Source of the DNA: Stenotrophomonas rhizophila
GTDB taxonomy: Bacteria > Pseudomonadota > Gammaproteobacteria > Xanthomonadales > Xanthomonadaceae
DNA length: 64,000 nucleotides
Reading direction: 5' to 3'
NCBI RefSeq assembly: GCF_007667275.1
Contig: NZ_VDQT01000002.1
Span: forward strand, 620,001 to 684,000
How positions within the stretch are numbered: position 1 is the stretch's first letter; each line of letters begins with the position of its first letter. Both the position numbers and the translations under genes were made by a program. Positions 16,963 to 25,705 of this stretch are shown here, in pieces. A model generated the notes under the pieces. The model did not search any database. It was not told where the DNA came from and worked only from the letters and a program-made list of their open reading frames with translations.

Positions 16963-19626
16963 TTAATACTTGAAGCGGAAGTTCAGGTAGTACTGGCGAC
17001 CGTTGGAGTAGAACGAGGTCGGGATGGACGCGCTCTGGTAGTACTTGTAGGTCGGGTTGTTGAGGTTCAGGCCGTCCAGGGTGATGCTCATCCACTTGGT
17101 CGGGGCGTAGCTCAGCGATGCCGACAGCGTGCCGAAGTCATCCTGGTAGTACGGGTTCGCACCGGACAGGCTGATCAGGAACGAGGAACGGCGGGTGTAG
17201 CTGACGCGTGCACCGAAAGTTTCATTCTCGAAGAAGGCGCCCACGTTGTAGGTGTTCTTCGAGGTGCCCAGCAGGTTGTGGCTGCCGTCGGCCCAGGTGT
17301 GCGCCGAGCTGCCGTTGGCGTAGGTGTAGTTGGCGTTGAAGCCGAAGTTCTCGCCGATCGGCTGTTCGTACGCCACTTCCACGCCGGTGACCTTGCCGTC
17401 GGCGTTGATCGGGGTGGAGACCGCGTAGGTTTCAAGCTGGTTGGTCAGTTCGCTGAAGAGCTGGCGGTTGACCACGTCGAAGGCGACGTAGTCCTTCAGG
17501 TCGATGTGGTACGCACCGACCGACAGCAGGCCGCGCGGCATGAAGTACCACTCCAGGTTGGCGTCCAGGTTGCTGCCGATGGTCGGCTTCAGTTCCGGGT
17601 TGCCGCCACCGCCGGTCTTGTTCAGGTCCGAACCCCATGCAGACGCACCCAGCGCGGAGTAGTCCGGCAGGGTCTGGGTCTGCGACGCGGCCACGCGCAG
17701 CACCAGGTTGTCGTCCAGGTCGAACTTGATGTTGGCGCTCGGCAGCACGCGGTCGTGCTTGTTCTGGAACGCCTGGCGCTGCCACATGCCGAACAGGCTG
17801 CTGACGTCGGCACGGGCCGCGTCGCTGACGGCCAGGTAGGTGTCGATGTCCTGCTTGATGTTCACGTAGCGCAGGCCGACGTTACCGCTCCACCAGTCAC
17901 CGGCGAAGTTGGCCTGCACGTAGCCGGCGAAGTTCTTTTCCTTCACCTTCCACTCGGCGCCATAGTTGTGGCGGCCGGTCGGGCCATCGTTTTTGGACAG
18001 CCAGGTGGAGTTGTTGAGGATGGCGGTCTTCAGCGCGTCCGGGGTGTAGTACCAGATGTCGCGCGGGAAGGTGCCACCGATGCCGCTGGCGAAGTTGCTC
18101 GGGTACTGGCCAGTAGCGCTGCCCTGCAGGGCCGACCAGATGTCGCCCGGGCTGGCGCCTTCCGGCGACAGCGCTTCACGCTCGTGGTCGGCGAAACGCA
18201 GGCCGAAGTCGATCGAGCTCAGTGCACCGCCATCGCTGAAGTACTGGTTGAAGTCCAGCGACGCCCAGTCTTCCTTGTCTTCCGCCTTGACCTGCTGGTT
18301 GCCCCAGGTGCCGAAGCTGCTGACGCCGCCCGGGCCGGTGTTGCCGCCCACGTTCCAATCCACCGGCGAACCTGCGCCATGGGTGGCCCAGCTGGCGCCG
18401 CCGCCCTGGCCCAAGGTCACTTCGGCAATGAACTGGCGCGGGGTCTCACCGGTGCCCTTGGTGGTGCCGGCCTGGAACTTTGCGCCCAGGTTGTCGTTGA
18501 TCTGCCAGTCGGCGTCGAAGGTGACGTAGCTAGTCTTGGCCGTCGCCTCACGGTAGATCATGTCGTACACGGCGTAGTTGGTGCCCGGCACGCCCGCGTA
18601 GGTGGCATTGGTGAGTACGCCGTCCTTGATCGTGTAGCCCGGGTTCGGGGCCTGCGATGCGGCGAAGTTGCCGCCCCACATCATGTAATTGCGGTTGTAG
18701 TTGTTCGCTTCAAGTTCGGAGGTGAAGCCGCTCAGGCCGAGGGTCAGGTCGTCCATCGGCTTCCACTGCAGGGTGACCAGGCCGCCCTTGCGCTCACGGG
18801 TCTGCTCGAACAGGGTCGAACCCAGCAGGCCGGGCACGTTGACGCCGATCAGGTCCGGGTTGGTTGCCGCCACCGGATCGGTGGCCTTGATCTTGAAGAA
18901 GCCGCCCGGGATTTCCTGCGCTTCGCGGCGCAGCTCACGCTTCTGGTAGAAGCCCTGCACCATCACGCCGAAGGTGTCGTCGGCGTTCTTGTAGTTGAAC
19001 AGGCCCGAGAACTGCGGGTCGTTGGAATCGGCCTGGTCCGAGCGCACCACGCCCAGCGAGGCTTCGGCACTGAGCTGCTTGGAGAACTGCAACGGCTTGC
19101 GGGTGATGATGTTGACGGTACCGGTGGTGCCGCCGTCCTGCAGCTTGGCCTGCGAGGACTTGTTCACTTCCACCGAGCTGACCAGCTCGGACGGCAGCAG
19201 CGAGTAGCTCACGCTGCGGCCGACGTTGTTGCCCTGGCTGAGCACGAACCAGTCGGCCGAGCCGACGCTGTGGCCATCGATCAGGGTCTGGGTGAGGCTG
19301 GGGCTGGTGCCGCGCAGGCTCACGCGGTCGGCTTCGTCGAAGCCGCCTTCGTCGGCGCTGGCCGAGCTGATGTTCACGCCGGGCAGGCGCTGCAGGGTGT
19401 CGGCCACGTTGTGCGCCGGCAGCTTGCCGACGTCTTCGGCGGTGACCACTTCCAGGCGCGCATTGGCATCACGCTTGGTATCGAGGGACTTCTCCATCGA
19501 ACCGCGGATACCGGTGACGACCACGGTATCCAGGTCGGTGGCGGTGGGCTGTGCGTCCTGCGCATGGGCGCCGAAGGCGATACAGCTGAAAATGGCTGCC
19601 GAAAGCAGGCTCTTGCGGTGGTTCAT
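16963..19626 (-). CDS. TonB-dependent receptor, probable chito-oligosaccharide/GlcNAc importer
   Basis: Outer-membrane active transporter of 887 residues. It has a signal peptide (SAAIFSCIAFGAHA), a TonB-box-like LDTVVVTG near residue 35, and a plug domain with VADTLQRLPGVNI, DRVSLRGTSPSLTQTLIDG and GTTGTVNIITRKPL. A 22-strand barrel ends in the aromatic FRFKY terminus. ATG 19626 was chosen because GAGGAG lies 8 bases upstream; an ATG 18 bases earlier is weaker. Position between the sugar kinase and the GH20 hexosaminidase gives the substrate inference; the sequence alone does not. Confidence 0.92.
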   Translation of the reverse strand: MNHRKSLLSAAIFSCIAFGAHAQDAQPTATDLDTVVVTGIRGSMEKSLDTKRDANARLEVVTAEDVGKLPAHNVADTLQRLPGVNISSASADEGGFDEADRVSLRGTSPSLTQTLIDGHSVGSADWFVLSQGNNVGRSVSYSLLPSELVSSVEVNKSSQAKLQDGGTTGTVNIITRKPLQFSKQLSAEASLGVVRSDQADSNDPQFSGLFNYKNADDTFGVMVQGFYQKRELRREAQEIPGGFFKIKATDPVAATNPDLIGVNVPGLLGSTLFEQTRERKGGLVTLQWKPMDDLTLGLSGFTSELEANNYNRNYMMWGGNFAASQAPNPGYTIKDGVLTNATYAGVPGTNYAVYDMIYREATAKTSYVTFDADWQINDNLGAKFQAGTTKGTGETPRQFIAEVTLGQGGGASWATHGAGSPVDWNVGGNTGPGGVSSFGTWGNQQVKAEDKEDWASLDFNQYFSDGGALSSIDFGLRFADHEREALSPEGASPGDIWSALQGSATGQYPSNFASGIGGTFPRDIWYYTPDALKTAILNNSTWLSKNDGPTGRHNYGAEWKVKEKNFAGYVQANFAGDWWSGNVGLRYVNIKQDIDTYLAVSDAARADVSSLFGMWQRQAFQNKHDRVLPSANIKFDLDDNLVLRVAASQTQTLPDYSALGASAWGSDLNKTGGGGNPELKPTIGSNLDANLEWYFMPRGLLSVGAYHIDLKDYVAFDVVNRQLFSELTNQLETYAVSTPINADGKVTGVEVAYEQPIGENFGFNANYTYANGSSAHTWADGSHNLLGTSKNTYNVGAFFENETFGARVSYTRRSSFLISLSGANPYYQDDFGTLSASLSYAPTKWMSITLDGLNLNNPTYKYYQSASIPTSFYSNGRQYYLNFRFKY

Positions 19627-19730
19627 GATGTCTCTCCTCATCAATCGTTTGTGCGCCAGCGACGGCGTGCGGTTTGCGATGCGTGCGACCTTGCCCAGCG
19701 ACCGTTGCCGGTGCGCGACCTACCTACCTT

Positions 19731-20750
19731 TCAAAAAGCGTCCGTGCGGCCGAGGTACCAGCTGGCGGCGCCGATGACGCCCAGCTGCCCGTGCTCGACC
19801 ACCTTCACGGGTATGCGTTCCAGCGCCTCGCGCATCGGCCCCTTGTTGAGGTACCGGGCGACGAAGCTGCTGTTCAACAGGAATTCGCGGATCTGCGGCA
19901 GGATCCCGCCCGCCAGGTACACGCCACCGTGGGCGCCATACTGCAGGGCCATGTCGCCGATGGTGCTGCCGAGCAGGCCGCAGAACACTTCAAGGCTCTG
20001 CCGCGCCAGCACGTCCTGGTTGCTGACCGCCGCGGCGGTGATCGCATCGGGCGTGGCCAGCACGGCCGGCTGGCCTTCGATCGCGCACAGGGCGCGGTAG
20101 AGATTCATCAGGCCTGGGCCGGACAGCGCATGTTCGACCGAGACGTGGGCGAGCTCGCGCTGCATCTGCCGCACGATCGCCATTTCCAGTTCGGTACTCA
20201 CCGCCAGCGTCGGCTGGCCGGCTTCGGTGGCCAGCACCACCGCGCCATGCGCGGTCGGGATCCACAGCGCCGCACCCAGCCCGGTGCCCGGGCCGACCAC
20301 CAGGGTCGGGCCGCGCGGGGCGGTGGCCGGGCCGGTCAGCTGCAGTACGCCGCTGGCATCGACCTGCGCGGCGGCGTAGGCCACGGCTTCGAAGTCATTG
20401 ACGATGTACACCGTTTCCAGGCCGAGGTCGGCCTCGATCTGGCGCGCCGACAGCGGCCACGGCACGTTGGCGGTGATCACCGTGCCGTCTTCGCGGGCAT
20501 ACCCGGCGGTGGCCACCACGCAATGCGCGGGGCGCTCGCCGTCGGCGATGAAGGCCTGCAGGATCGCGCTCAGCCCGGCGTAGTCGGCATTGCGGAACTT
20601 GCGGTATTCCAGCAGCTGGACCGGATGGGCCGGATCCTGGCTGGCCTGCACACGGGCCACGCGGACATGCGTGCCACCCACGTCGGCCGCCAGGAACGGC
20701 GGCATCGTGAGGGGGGCGTTGGCCGATACGGCGTGGGCGGCTGCGGTCAC
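19731..20750 (-). CDS. Glucokinase-family sugar kinase of the GlcNAc locus
   Basis: A 339-residue cytosolic kinase of the Glk family. It has the phosphate-binding FLAADVGGTHVRVARV, VNDFEAVAYA with the catalytic Asp, LVVGPGTGLGAA and VYLAGGILPQI. In GlcNAc loci of Xanthomonas and Shewanella a kinase of this kind phosphorylates imported GlcNAc (NagK role), but a glucokinase acting on glucose is equally compatible with sequence. It is first in the minus arm; its promoter overlaps a TGACAACGATGTCA operator at 20818-20831. The next gene downstream, the TonB receptor, lies 104 bases away. Confidence 0.88.
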   Translation of the reverse strand: MTAAAHAVSANAPLTMPPFLAADVGGTHVRVARVQASQDPAHPVQLLEYRKFRNADYAGLSAILQAFIADGERPAHCVVATAGYAREDGTVITANVPWPLSARQIEADLGLETVYIVNDFEAVAYAAAQVDASGVLQLTGPATAPRGPTLVVGPGTGLGAALWIPTAHGAVVLATEAGQPTLAVSTELEMAIVRQMQRELAHVSVEHALSGPGLMNLYRALCAIEGQPAVLATPDAITAAAVSNQDVLARQSLEVFCGLLGSTIGDMALQYGAHGGVYLAGGILPQIREFLLNSSFVARYLNKGPMREALERIPVKVVEHGQLGVIGAASWYLGRTDAF

Positions 20751-20803
20751 ACGGGCTCCCTTGGGATACGTACGGCCAGGTCTGGCCCCGGCGATTGAGC
20801 GGA

Positions 20804-20832
20804 GTCTGTAATCGTTCTGACAACGATGTCAA
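20804..20832 (-). promoter_or_regulatory. Kinase promoter with overlapping LacI-type operator
   Basis: The near-perfect palindrome TGACAACGATGTCA lies at 20818-20831. On the minus strand TTGACA (20827-20832 on the plus strand) is a good -35 box, and TACAGA (20805-20810) 16 bases on is a fair -10. The operator overlaps -35 and spacer, the expected position for repression. The sequence matches the TGACAACG-type sites described for NagR/NagQ regulators, so the nagR-like gene here is the likely ligand-responsive repressor. Confidence 0.7.
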
Positions 20833-20880
20833 CGATAACCTCACACTTTCGATGCTGCGCCGCAACGACCTGCGTCACAA

Positions 20881-20892
20881 GAAAACGTTTTC
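20881..20892. promoter_or_regulatory. Perfect 12-bp palindrome GAAAACGTTTTC
   Basis: A perfect palindrome with the central CG typical of LacI-family operators, about midway between the two TGACAACG sites. The half-site differs (GAAAACG versus TGACAACG). It may be a second class of operator for the same or another LacI-family regulator, or an auxiliary site. The rest of the 368-bp divergent region shows no gene. Confidence 0.5.
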
Positions 20893-21020
20893 AGCCCCGC
20901 GCCGTCAAGATTTCGTAAAGCCGTTGCAATCACTGGCCGCGTGAAGGCACGGCGGGGGCTGGCGGCGTTTCTGCGCAGGTGCAGCACGGCGTTTTCCGCA
21001 GTCGGCGCGGAAACCAGTTG

Positions 21021-21066
21021 TTGACAAAGCCGGGTAGCCCATCGAATAAATGTGACAACGTTGTTC
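21021..21066 (+). promoter_or_regulatory. nagP-operon promoter with operator at +1
   Basis: TTGACA (21021-21026), 17-base spacer, GAATAA (21044-21049), then TGACAACGTTGTTC (21053-21066), a palindrome of the NagR/NagQ type with one imperfect end. The operator covers the expected start site, so bound repressor should block initiation. The nagP ATG is 53 bases further on. Confidence 0.75.
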
Positions 21067-21118
21067 CCAGCCACTCTTCCGACGTCGCCCGCGTGCCGTC
21101 GATGCAGGAGCCTTCCAG

Positions 21119-22411
21119 ATGTCTGTCGTGCCTGCTGCTTCCGCGCGTTCGAGCGTGGCCACCTCGATCCTCATCATCGGGGTGCTGTTCTTCCTGATCG
21201 GCTTCTTCACCTGGCTCAACGGCCCGTTGATCACCTTCGTCAAGCTGGCCTTCGAGCTGGACGAGGTGGGCGCGTTCCTGGTGCTGATGGTGTTCTACCT
21301 GTCCTACTTCTTCCTGGCCCTGCCGGCCTCGTGGATCCTCAAGCGCACCGGCATGAAGAAGGGCCTGAGCCTGAGCCTGCTGGTGATGGCGGCCGGCGCG
21401 GTGGTGTTCGCCCACTTTGCCCAGCAGCGCTGGTACCCCGGTGCACTCAGCGGCCTGTTCATCATCGGCAGCGGCCTGGCCCTGCTGCAGACCGCGGTGA
21501 ACCCGTACATCAGCATCCTCGGCCCGATCGAGACCGCCGCGCGACGCATCGCGCTGATGGGCATCTGCAACAAGATCGCCGGCATCCTGGCCCCGCTGCT
21601 GATCGGTACGCTGGTGCTGCACGGCATCGGCGACCTCTCCGAGCAGGTCGCCGCCGCCGACCCGGTGGCCCGCAACGCCCTGCTGGACACCTTTGCCGCC
21701 AAGATCCAGATGCCGTACATGGCCATGGCCGGGCTGCTGGTGGTGCTGGCAGTCGGGGTGTTGTTCTCGCCGCTGCCCGAGCTGAAGACCGCCGAAGCCA
21801 ATGCAACGCCGGCGCGCGCGCCCGGCCTGGCCGAGCGCACCAGCATCTTCCAGTTCCCGCACCTGTGGCTGGGCGTGCTCTGCCTGTTCGTCTACGTCGG
21901 CGTGGAAGTGATGGCCGGTGACGCCATCGGCACCTATGGGCATGGCTTCAACCTGCCGCTGGACCAGACCAAGCTGTTTACCTCCATCACCTTGGGCGCG
22001 ATGCTGGTGGGCTACGTGGCCGGCCTGGCGCTGATTCCGCACCTGGTCTCGCAGCAGCGCTACCTGAGCATTTCGGCCAGCCTGGGCGTGCTGTTCTGCA
22101 TCGGCGCCCTGTTCACCCACGGCTATGTGTCGGTGGGCTTCGTCGCCGCGCTGGGCTTTGCCAACGCCATGATGTGGCCGGCGATCTTCCCGCTGGCCAT
22201 CCGTGGCCTGGGCCGTTTCACCGAAACCGGGTCGGCGCTGCTGGTGATGGCCATCGCCGGTGGCGCGATCATCCCGCAGGCCTTCGCGGTGCTGAAGCAG
22301 CACTTCGACTTCCAGTGGGTGTTCGCGGGCCTGATGGTGCCGTGCTACCTGTACATCCTGTTCTACTCCCTGCGCGGCCACCGGATCGGCCTGCCCCGCG
22401 ACGGGCAGTGA
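21119..22411 (+). CDS. nagP: N-acetylglucosamine MFS permease NagP
   Basis: Inner-membrane sugar transporter of the FucP-like MFS group, 430 residues, with about 12 hydrophobic segments. The first part has GVLFFLIGFFTWLNGPLI and MVFYLSYFFLALPASW. The motif GSGLALLQTAVNPYISILGP is typical of FucP/NagP. The second half has FVYVGVEVMAGDAIGTYG and FANAMMWPAIFPLAIRGLG. It leads a plus-strand operon with LacI regulator, deaminase and deacetylase, which makes GlcNAc the most probable substrate. The ATG is preceded by a GCAGGAG Shine-Dalgarno sequence. Confidence 0.92.
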   Translation: MSVVPAASARSSVATSILIIGVLFFLIGFFTWLNGPLITFVKLAFELDEVGAFLVLMVFYLSYFFLALPASWILKRTGMKKGLSLSLLVMAAGAVVFAHFAQQRWYPGALSGLFIIGSGLALLQTAVNPYISILGPIETAARRIALMGICNKIAGILAPLLIGTLVLHGIGDLSEQVAAADPVARNALLDTFAAKIQMPYMAMAGLLVVLAVGVLFSPLPELKTAEANATPARAPGLAERTSIFQFPHLWLGVLCLFVYVGVEVMAGDAIGTYGHGFNLPLDQTKLFTSITLGAMLVGYVAGLALIPHLVSQQRYLSISASLGVLFCIGALFTHGYVSVGFVAALGFANAMMWPAIFPLAIRGLGRFTETGSALLVMAIAGGAIIPQAFAVLKQHFDFQWVFAGLMVPCYLYILFYSLRGHRIGLPRDGQ

Positions 22412-22453
22412 TCGGCGATCATGGACGCCCAACCGGTGAGCCAGGAAAAGAGC

Positions 22454-23521
22454 ATGCGTAGAGCGACCATCAAGGATGTCGCCGAACGGGCCAAGGTGTC
22501 GTTGAAGACCGTTTCGCGGGTCATCAACAACGAACCGTCGGTGATGCAGGCCACGCGCGCGCGCGTGCTGCGCGCGATCGCCGAGCTCGATTACGAGCCG
22601 GATCCCGCGGCGCGCAACCTGCGCACCGGCACCACCCTGGTGATCGGGCTGGTGTACGACAACCCGAATCCGTACCACATCATCGGCGTGCAGAACGGCG
22701 TGCTCGCCGCCTGCCGCGAAACCGGCTTCGGGCTGCAGATCCATCCCTGCGATTCCAGCTCGCCGATGCTGGCCGAGGAACTGGCCGACTGGGTGCAGCG
22801 TTCGCGCCTGGCCGGGCTCGTGCTGACCGCGCCGATGTCCGAGCGCCGCGACCTGGTCGCGGCGCTGACCGCGCGCGGCATCAAGCTGGTGCGCATCATC
22901 GCCGCCACCGCCGATCCGCAGGACGGCGCGTGCGTGTTCGTGGACGACCGCGAGGCCGCCTATGAAATCACCGAACACCTGATCCAGCTCGGCCACCAGC
23001 GCATCGGCTTCCTCTGGGGCGGCACCTCGCACCGTTCCAGTGGCGAACGCCATGCCGGTTACGAGGCGGCACTGCGCGATTACGGCATGACCGTGGACAA
23101 GCACCTGGTGGTGCAGGGCGACTACACCTTCGACGACGGCTTCCGCGGCGCACGGCGCCTGCTGGCGCTGCGCGAACCGCCCACGGCGATCTTCGGTTCC
23201 AATGACGAAATCGCCGCAGGCGTTCTGGCGGCGGCCAAATCGGCGGGCATGAACGTTCCGTACGACCTGTCCATCGCCGGCTTCGAGGACAGCCCGTTCT
23301 CGCGCCAGTCGTGGCCACCGCTGACCACCGCCAAGCAGGCCACCGAAGACATCGCCCGCCACGCCGCGCGCCTGTTGATCGCGCAGCTGCGCAGCGACGC
23401 CTACGACGATGCGCCCCTGCAGCTGCAGAACCAGGGCTTTGTGCCACAGCTGGTCGTGCGCGGTTCCACCGCGCCGATGCGGCCGGTGGGTACACGGCCC
23501 TCCACCCCTGAAACCACCTGA
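22454..23521 (+). CDS. nagR: LacI-family repressor of the GlcNAc locus
   Basis: A 355-residue transcription factor with a LacI helix-turn-helix at the N-terminus (ATIKDVAERAKVSLKTVSRV), a hinge helix, and a periplasmic-binding-protein-like effector domain (TTLVIGLVYDNPNPY, FVDDREAAYEITEHL, IFGSNDEIAAGV). It is called NagR in Shewanella and NagQ in Xanthomonas; the symbol is by synteny. It very likely binds the TGACAACG palindromes at 20818 and 21053. ATG 22454 has AGGAAAAG upstream; an ATG at 22421 is in frame but lacks a clear ribosome site. The deaminase gene starts 7 bases after its stop. Confidence 0.9.
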   Translation: MRRATIKDVAERAKVSLKTVSRVINNEPSVMQATRARVLRAIAELDYEPDPAARNLRTGTTLVIGLVYDNPNPYHIIGVQNGVLAACRETGFGLQIHPCDSSSPMLAEELADWVQRSRLAGLVLTAPMSERRDLVAALTARGIKLVRIIAATADPQDGACVFVDDREAAYEITEHLIQLGHQRIGFLWGGTSHRSSGERHAGYEAALRDYGMTVDKHLVVQGDYTFDDGFRGARRLLALREPPTAIFGSNDEIAAGVLAAAKSAGMNVPYDLSIAGFEDSPFSRQSWPPLTTAKQATEDIARHAARLLIAQLRSDAYDDAPLQLQNQGFVPQLVVRGSTAPMRPVGTRPSTPETT

Positions 23522-23528
23522 GTCCAGC

Positions 23529-24557
23529 ATGTCCCTGCCAGCCCCGCACGACACCCTGATGTTCCGCGAAGCCGCCGAAGCGGCCGACGTGATCGCCGCA
23601 CAGTTCGCGCGCAACGAAGCGACCGTGCAGACGCTGGCCGCGACCCTGCGTGCGGCGCCACCGCCGTTCGTGGTGACCTGTGCGCGCGGCAGTTCGGACC
23701 ATGCCGCCACCTATGCCAAGTACCTGCTGGAAACCAAGCTGGGCCTGGTCACCGCGTCGGCCTCGCCGTCGGTGGGGTCGGTGTATGAATCACCGCTGCA
23801 GCTGCGCGGCGCGCTGTACATCGTGATTTCGCAGTCCGGGAAGAGCCCGGACCTGCTGCGCAACGCCGAGGCCGCGCGCGCGGCGGGCGCGCGCGTGGTC
23901 GCGCTGGTGAACGTGGAAGACTCGCCGCTGGCACAGCTGGCCGAGACGGTCATCCCGCTCGGCGCCGGCGCCGAGCGCAGCGTGGCGGCGACCAAGAGCT
24001 ACCTGGCCTCGCTGTCAGCGCTCCTGCAGCTGGTCGCATACTGGAGCCAGGACGCGGGGCTGATCGCCTCGCTGCGCACCTTGCCCGACGCACTGCGCCA
24101 GGCATGGAACAGCGACTGGTCCGCCCTGACGGATGGGCTGGTGCCGGCGCACAACCTGTTCGTGGTCGGCCGTGGCCTCGGCCTGGGCGCGGCCCAGGAA
24201 GCGGCGCTGAAGTTCAAGGAAACCTGTGGCCTGCACGCCGAGGCCTACAGCTCGGCCGAGGTCAAGCACGGCCCGATGGCCCTGGTCGGTCCCGGCTTCC
24301 CCGTGCTGGCGTTCGCGCAGCCGGATGAAACCGGCGCCGGCACCCGCGCGGTGGCGGCCGAGTTCGCCGCACGCGACGCACAGGTGTGGTTGGCCGCTCC
24401 CGACGGCGACCTGCCGTTGCCGCAGGCGCCACACCCGGCCTGCGCCCCGCTGCTGGTGGTGCAGGCGTTCTACAAGGCGATCAATGCGCTGGCGCTGCGC
24501 CGCGGCCACAATCCGGACCTGCCGCCGCACCTGAACAAGGTCACGGAGACCGTCTGA
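23529..24557 (+). CDS. nagB-II: Glucosamine-6-phosphate deaminase, SIS type (NagB-II)
   Basis: Converts glucosamine 6-phosphate to fructose 6-phosphate and ammonia. It is unrelated to classical NagB and built from two sugar-isomerase (SIS) domains. The 342-residue protein shows the first SIS motif CARGSSDHAATYAKYLLE, SQSGKSPDLL, and the second SIS motif GRGLGLGAAQEAALKFKE followed by EAYSSAEVKHGP, as in the isomerase half of GlmS. No glutaminase domain is present, which separates it from GlmS. The stop overlaps the nagA start (TGATG), so translation is coupled. Confidence 0.92.
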   Translation: MSLPAPHDTLMFREAAEAADVIAAQFARNEATVQTLAATLRAAPPPFVVTCARGSSDHAATYAKYLLETKLGLVTASASPSVGSVYESPLQLRGALYIVISQSGKSPDLLRNAEAARAAGARVVALVNVEDSPLAQLAETVIPLGAGAERSVAATKSYLASLSALLQLVAYWSQDAGLIASLRTLPDALRQAWNSDWSALTDGLVPAHNLFVVGRGLGLGAAQEAALKFKETCGLHAEAYSSAEVKHGPMALVGPGFPVLAFAQPDETGAGTRAVAAEFAARDAQVWLAAPDGDLPLPQAPHPACAPLLVVQAFYKAINALALRRGHNPDLPPHLNKVTETV

Positions 24558-25705
24558 TGAAGTCCGTCCTGCGCAACGCCCGCATCCTCACCGCCGACGG
24601 CTTCCGCGATGACCTTGCGCTGGTGATCGAGGACGGGCGCATCACCGCGCTGGTGTCCGATGCTGCGCCGCAGCTGGGCAGCGCGGCCGAACAGGTGGAC
24701 CTGGGCGGCGGCTGGCTGCTGCCCGGTTTCATCGATGCGCAGGTCAATGGCGGCGGTGGCGTGTTGTTCAACAACACGCCCGATGTGGAGAGCCTGCGCA
24801 CGCTGGCGGCGGCGCACCGCCGCTTCGGCACCACCGCGCTGCTGCCGACGCTGATCAGCGATGACGCCGAGGTAATGCGCAAGGCCATCGATGCCACGCG
24901 TGCGGCGATCGAACAGGGGGTCCCCGGCGTGATCGGCATCCACCTGGAAGGTCCGTACATCGCCCCGGCGCGCAAGGGTACGCACGACGCGAACAAGTTC
25001 CGCGTGCCCGATGCCGACGAGATTGCGATGGCGGCCTCGCTCGACAATGGCGTGACCCTGCTGACCCTGGCGCCGGAGCGGGTGCCGCTGGAGAGCATCC
25101 GCGCCCTGGTCGAACGCGGGGTGATCGTGGCCGCCGGGCATACCGCGGCCACCTATGGGGAAGCGCGCGCTGGACTGGACGCGGGCATCCGCGGCTTCAC
25201 TCATCTGTACAACGCGATGTCGCCGCTGACCGGTCGCGAGCCCGGCGCGGTCGGTGCGGCGCTGGAAGACCGCGACAGCTGGATCGGCATCATCGCCGAC
25301 GGCGTGCACGTGCATCCGGGCAGCCTGCGCGTTGCGCTGGCGGCCAAGCCCTCCGGCAAGGTCATGCTGGTCACCGACGCGATGTCGCCGGTGGGCGCCG
25401 ACAGTCCCAGTTTCGAGTTGTATGGTGAGGTGATCACGGTCGTCGATGGCGTGGTCCGCAACGCGGCCGGTGCGCTGGCCGGCTCGGCGCTGGACATGGC
25501 CACCGCGGTGCGCAACGCGGTGAACCTGCTCGGCCTGCCGCTGGACGAAGCCGCGCGCATGGCCTCGCGCTACCCGGCCCGGTTCCTCAACGTGGACGAC
25601 CGGCTTGGCGAGATCGCCGCCGGCTACCAGGCCGACCTGGTGCTGCTGGACGACGCGCTGCAGGTGCGTGCGACCTGGATCCGCGGACAGCGCGAGGACG
25701 CATGA
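24557..25705 (+). CDS. nagA: N-acetylglucosamine-6-phosphate deacetylase
   Basis: Amidohydrolase that deacetylates GlcNAc-6-phosphate, giving the substrate for NagB-II. In its 382 residues I see PGFIDAQVNGGGG, the metal site IGIHLEGPYIAPARKG (Glu and His ligands), AAGHTAATY, FTHLYNAMSP, IADGVHVHPGSLR and the catalytic Asp in LVTDAMSPVG. The ATG shares a base with the nagB-II stop, and the last four bases (ATGA) overlap the nagX start. This is the middle of a tightly packed operon. Confidence 0.95.
   Translation: MKSVLRNARILTADGFRDDLALVIEDGRITALVSDAAPQLGSAAEQVDLGGGWLLPGFIDAQVNGGGGVLFNNTPDVESLRTLAAAHRRFGTTALLPTLISDDAEVMRKAIDATRAAIEQGVPGVIGIHLEGPYIAPARKGTHDANKFRVPDADEIAMAASLDNGVTLLTLAPERVPLESIRALVERGVIVAAGHTAATYGEARAGLDAGIRGFTHLYNAMSPLTGREPGAVGAALEDRDSWIGIIADGVHVHPGSLRVALAAKPSGKVMLVTDAMSPVGADSPSFELYGEVITVVDGVVRNAAGALAGSALDMATAVRNAVNLLGLPLDEAARMASRYPARFLNVDDRLGEIAAGYQADLVLLDDALQVRATWIRGQREDA

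Noticed and set aside
14512..20100. 1862-codon open frame on the plus strand
   Set aside because: It lies antisense to the hexosaminidase, receptor and kinase genes, which have clear family motifs. The product is Arg/Gly/Val/His/Ala-rich with no domain. Strong GC3 bias keeps the opposite frame open.
20930..23710. 926-codon minus-strand frame opposite nagP and the LacI gene
   Set aside because: His/Gln/Gly-rich shadow frame crossing two well-supported genes and their promoter.
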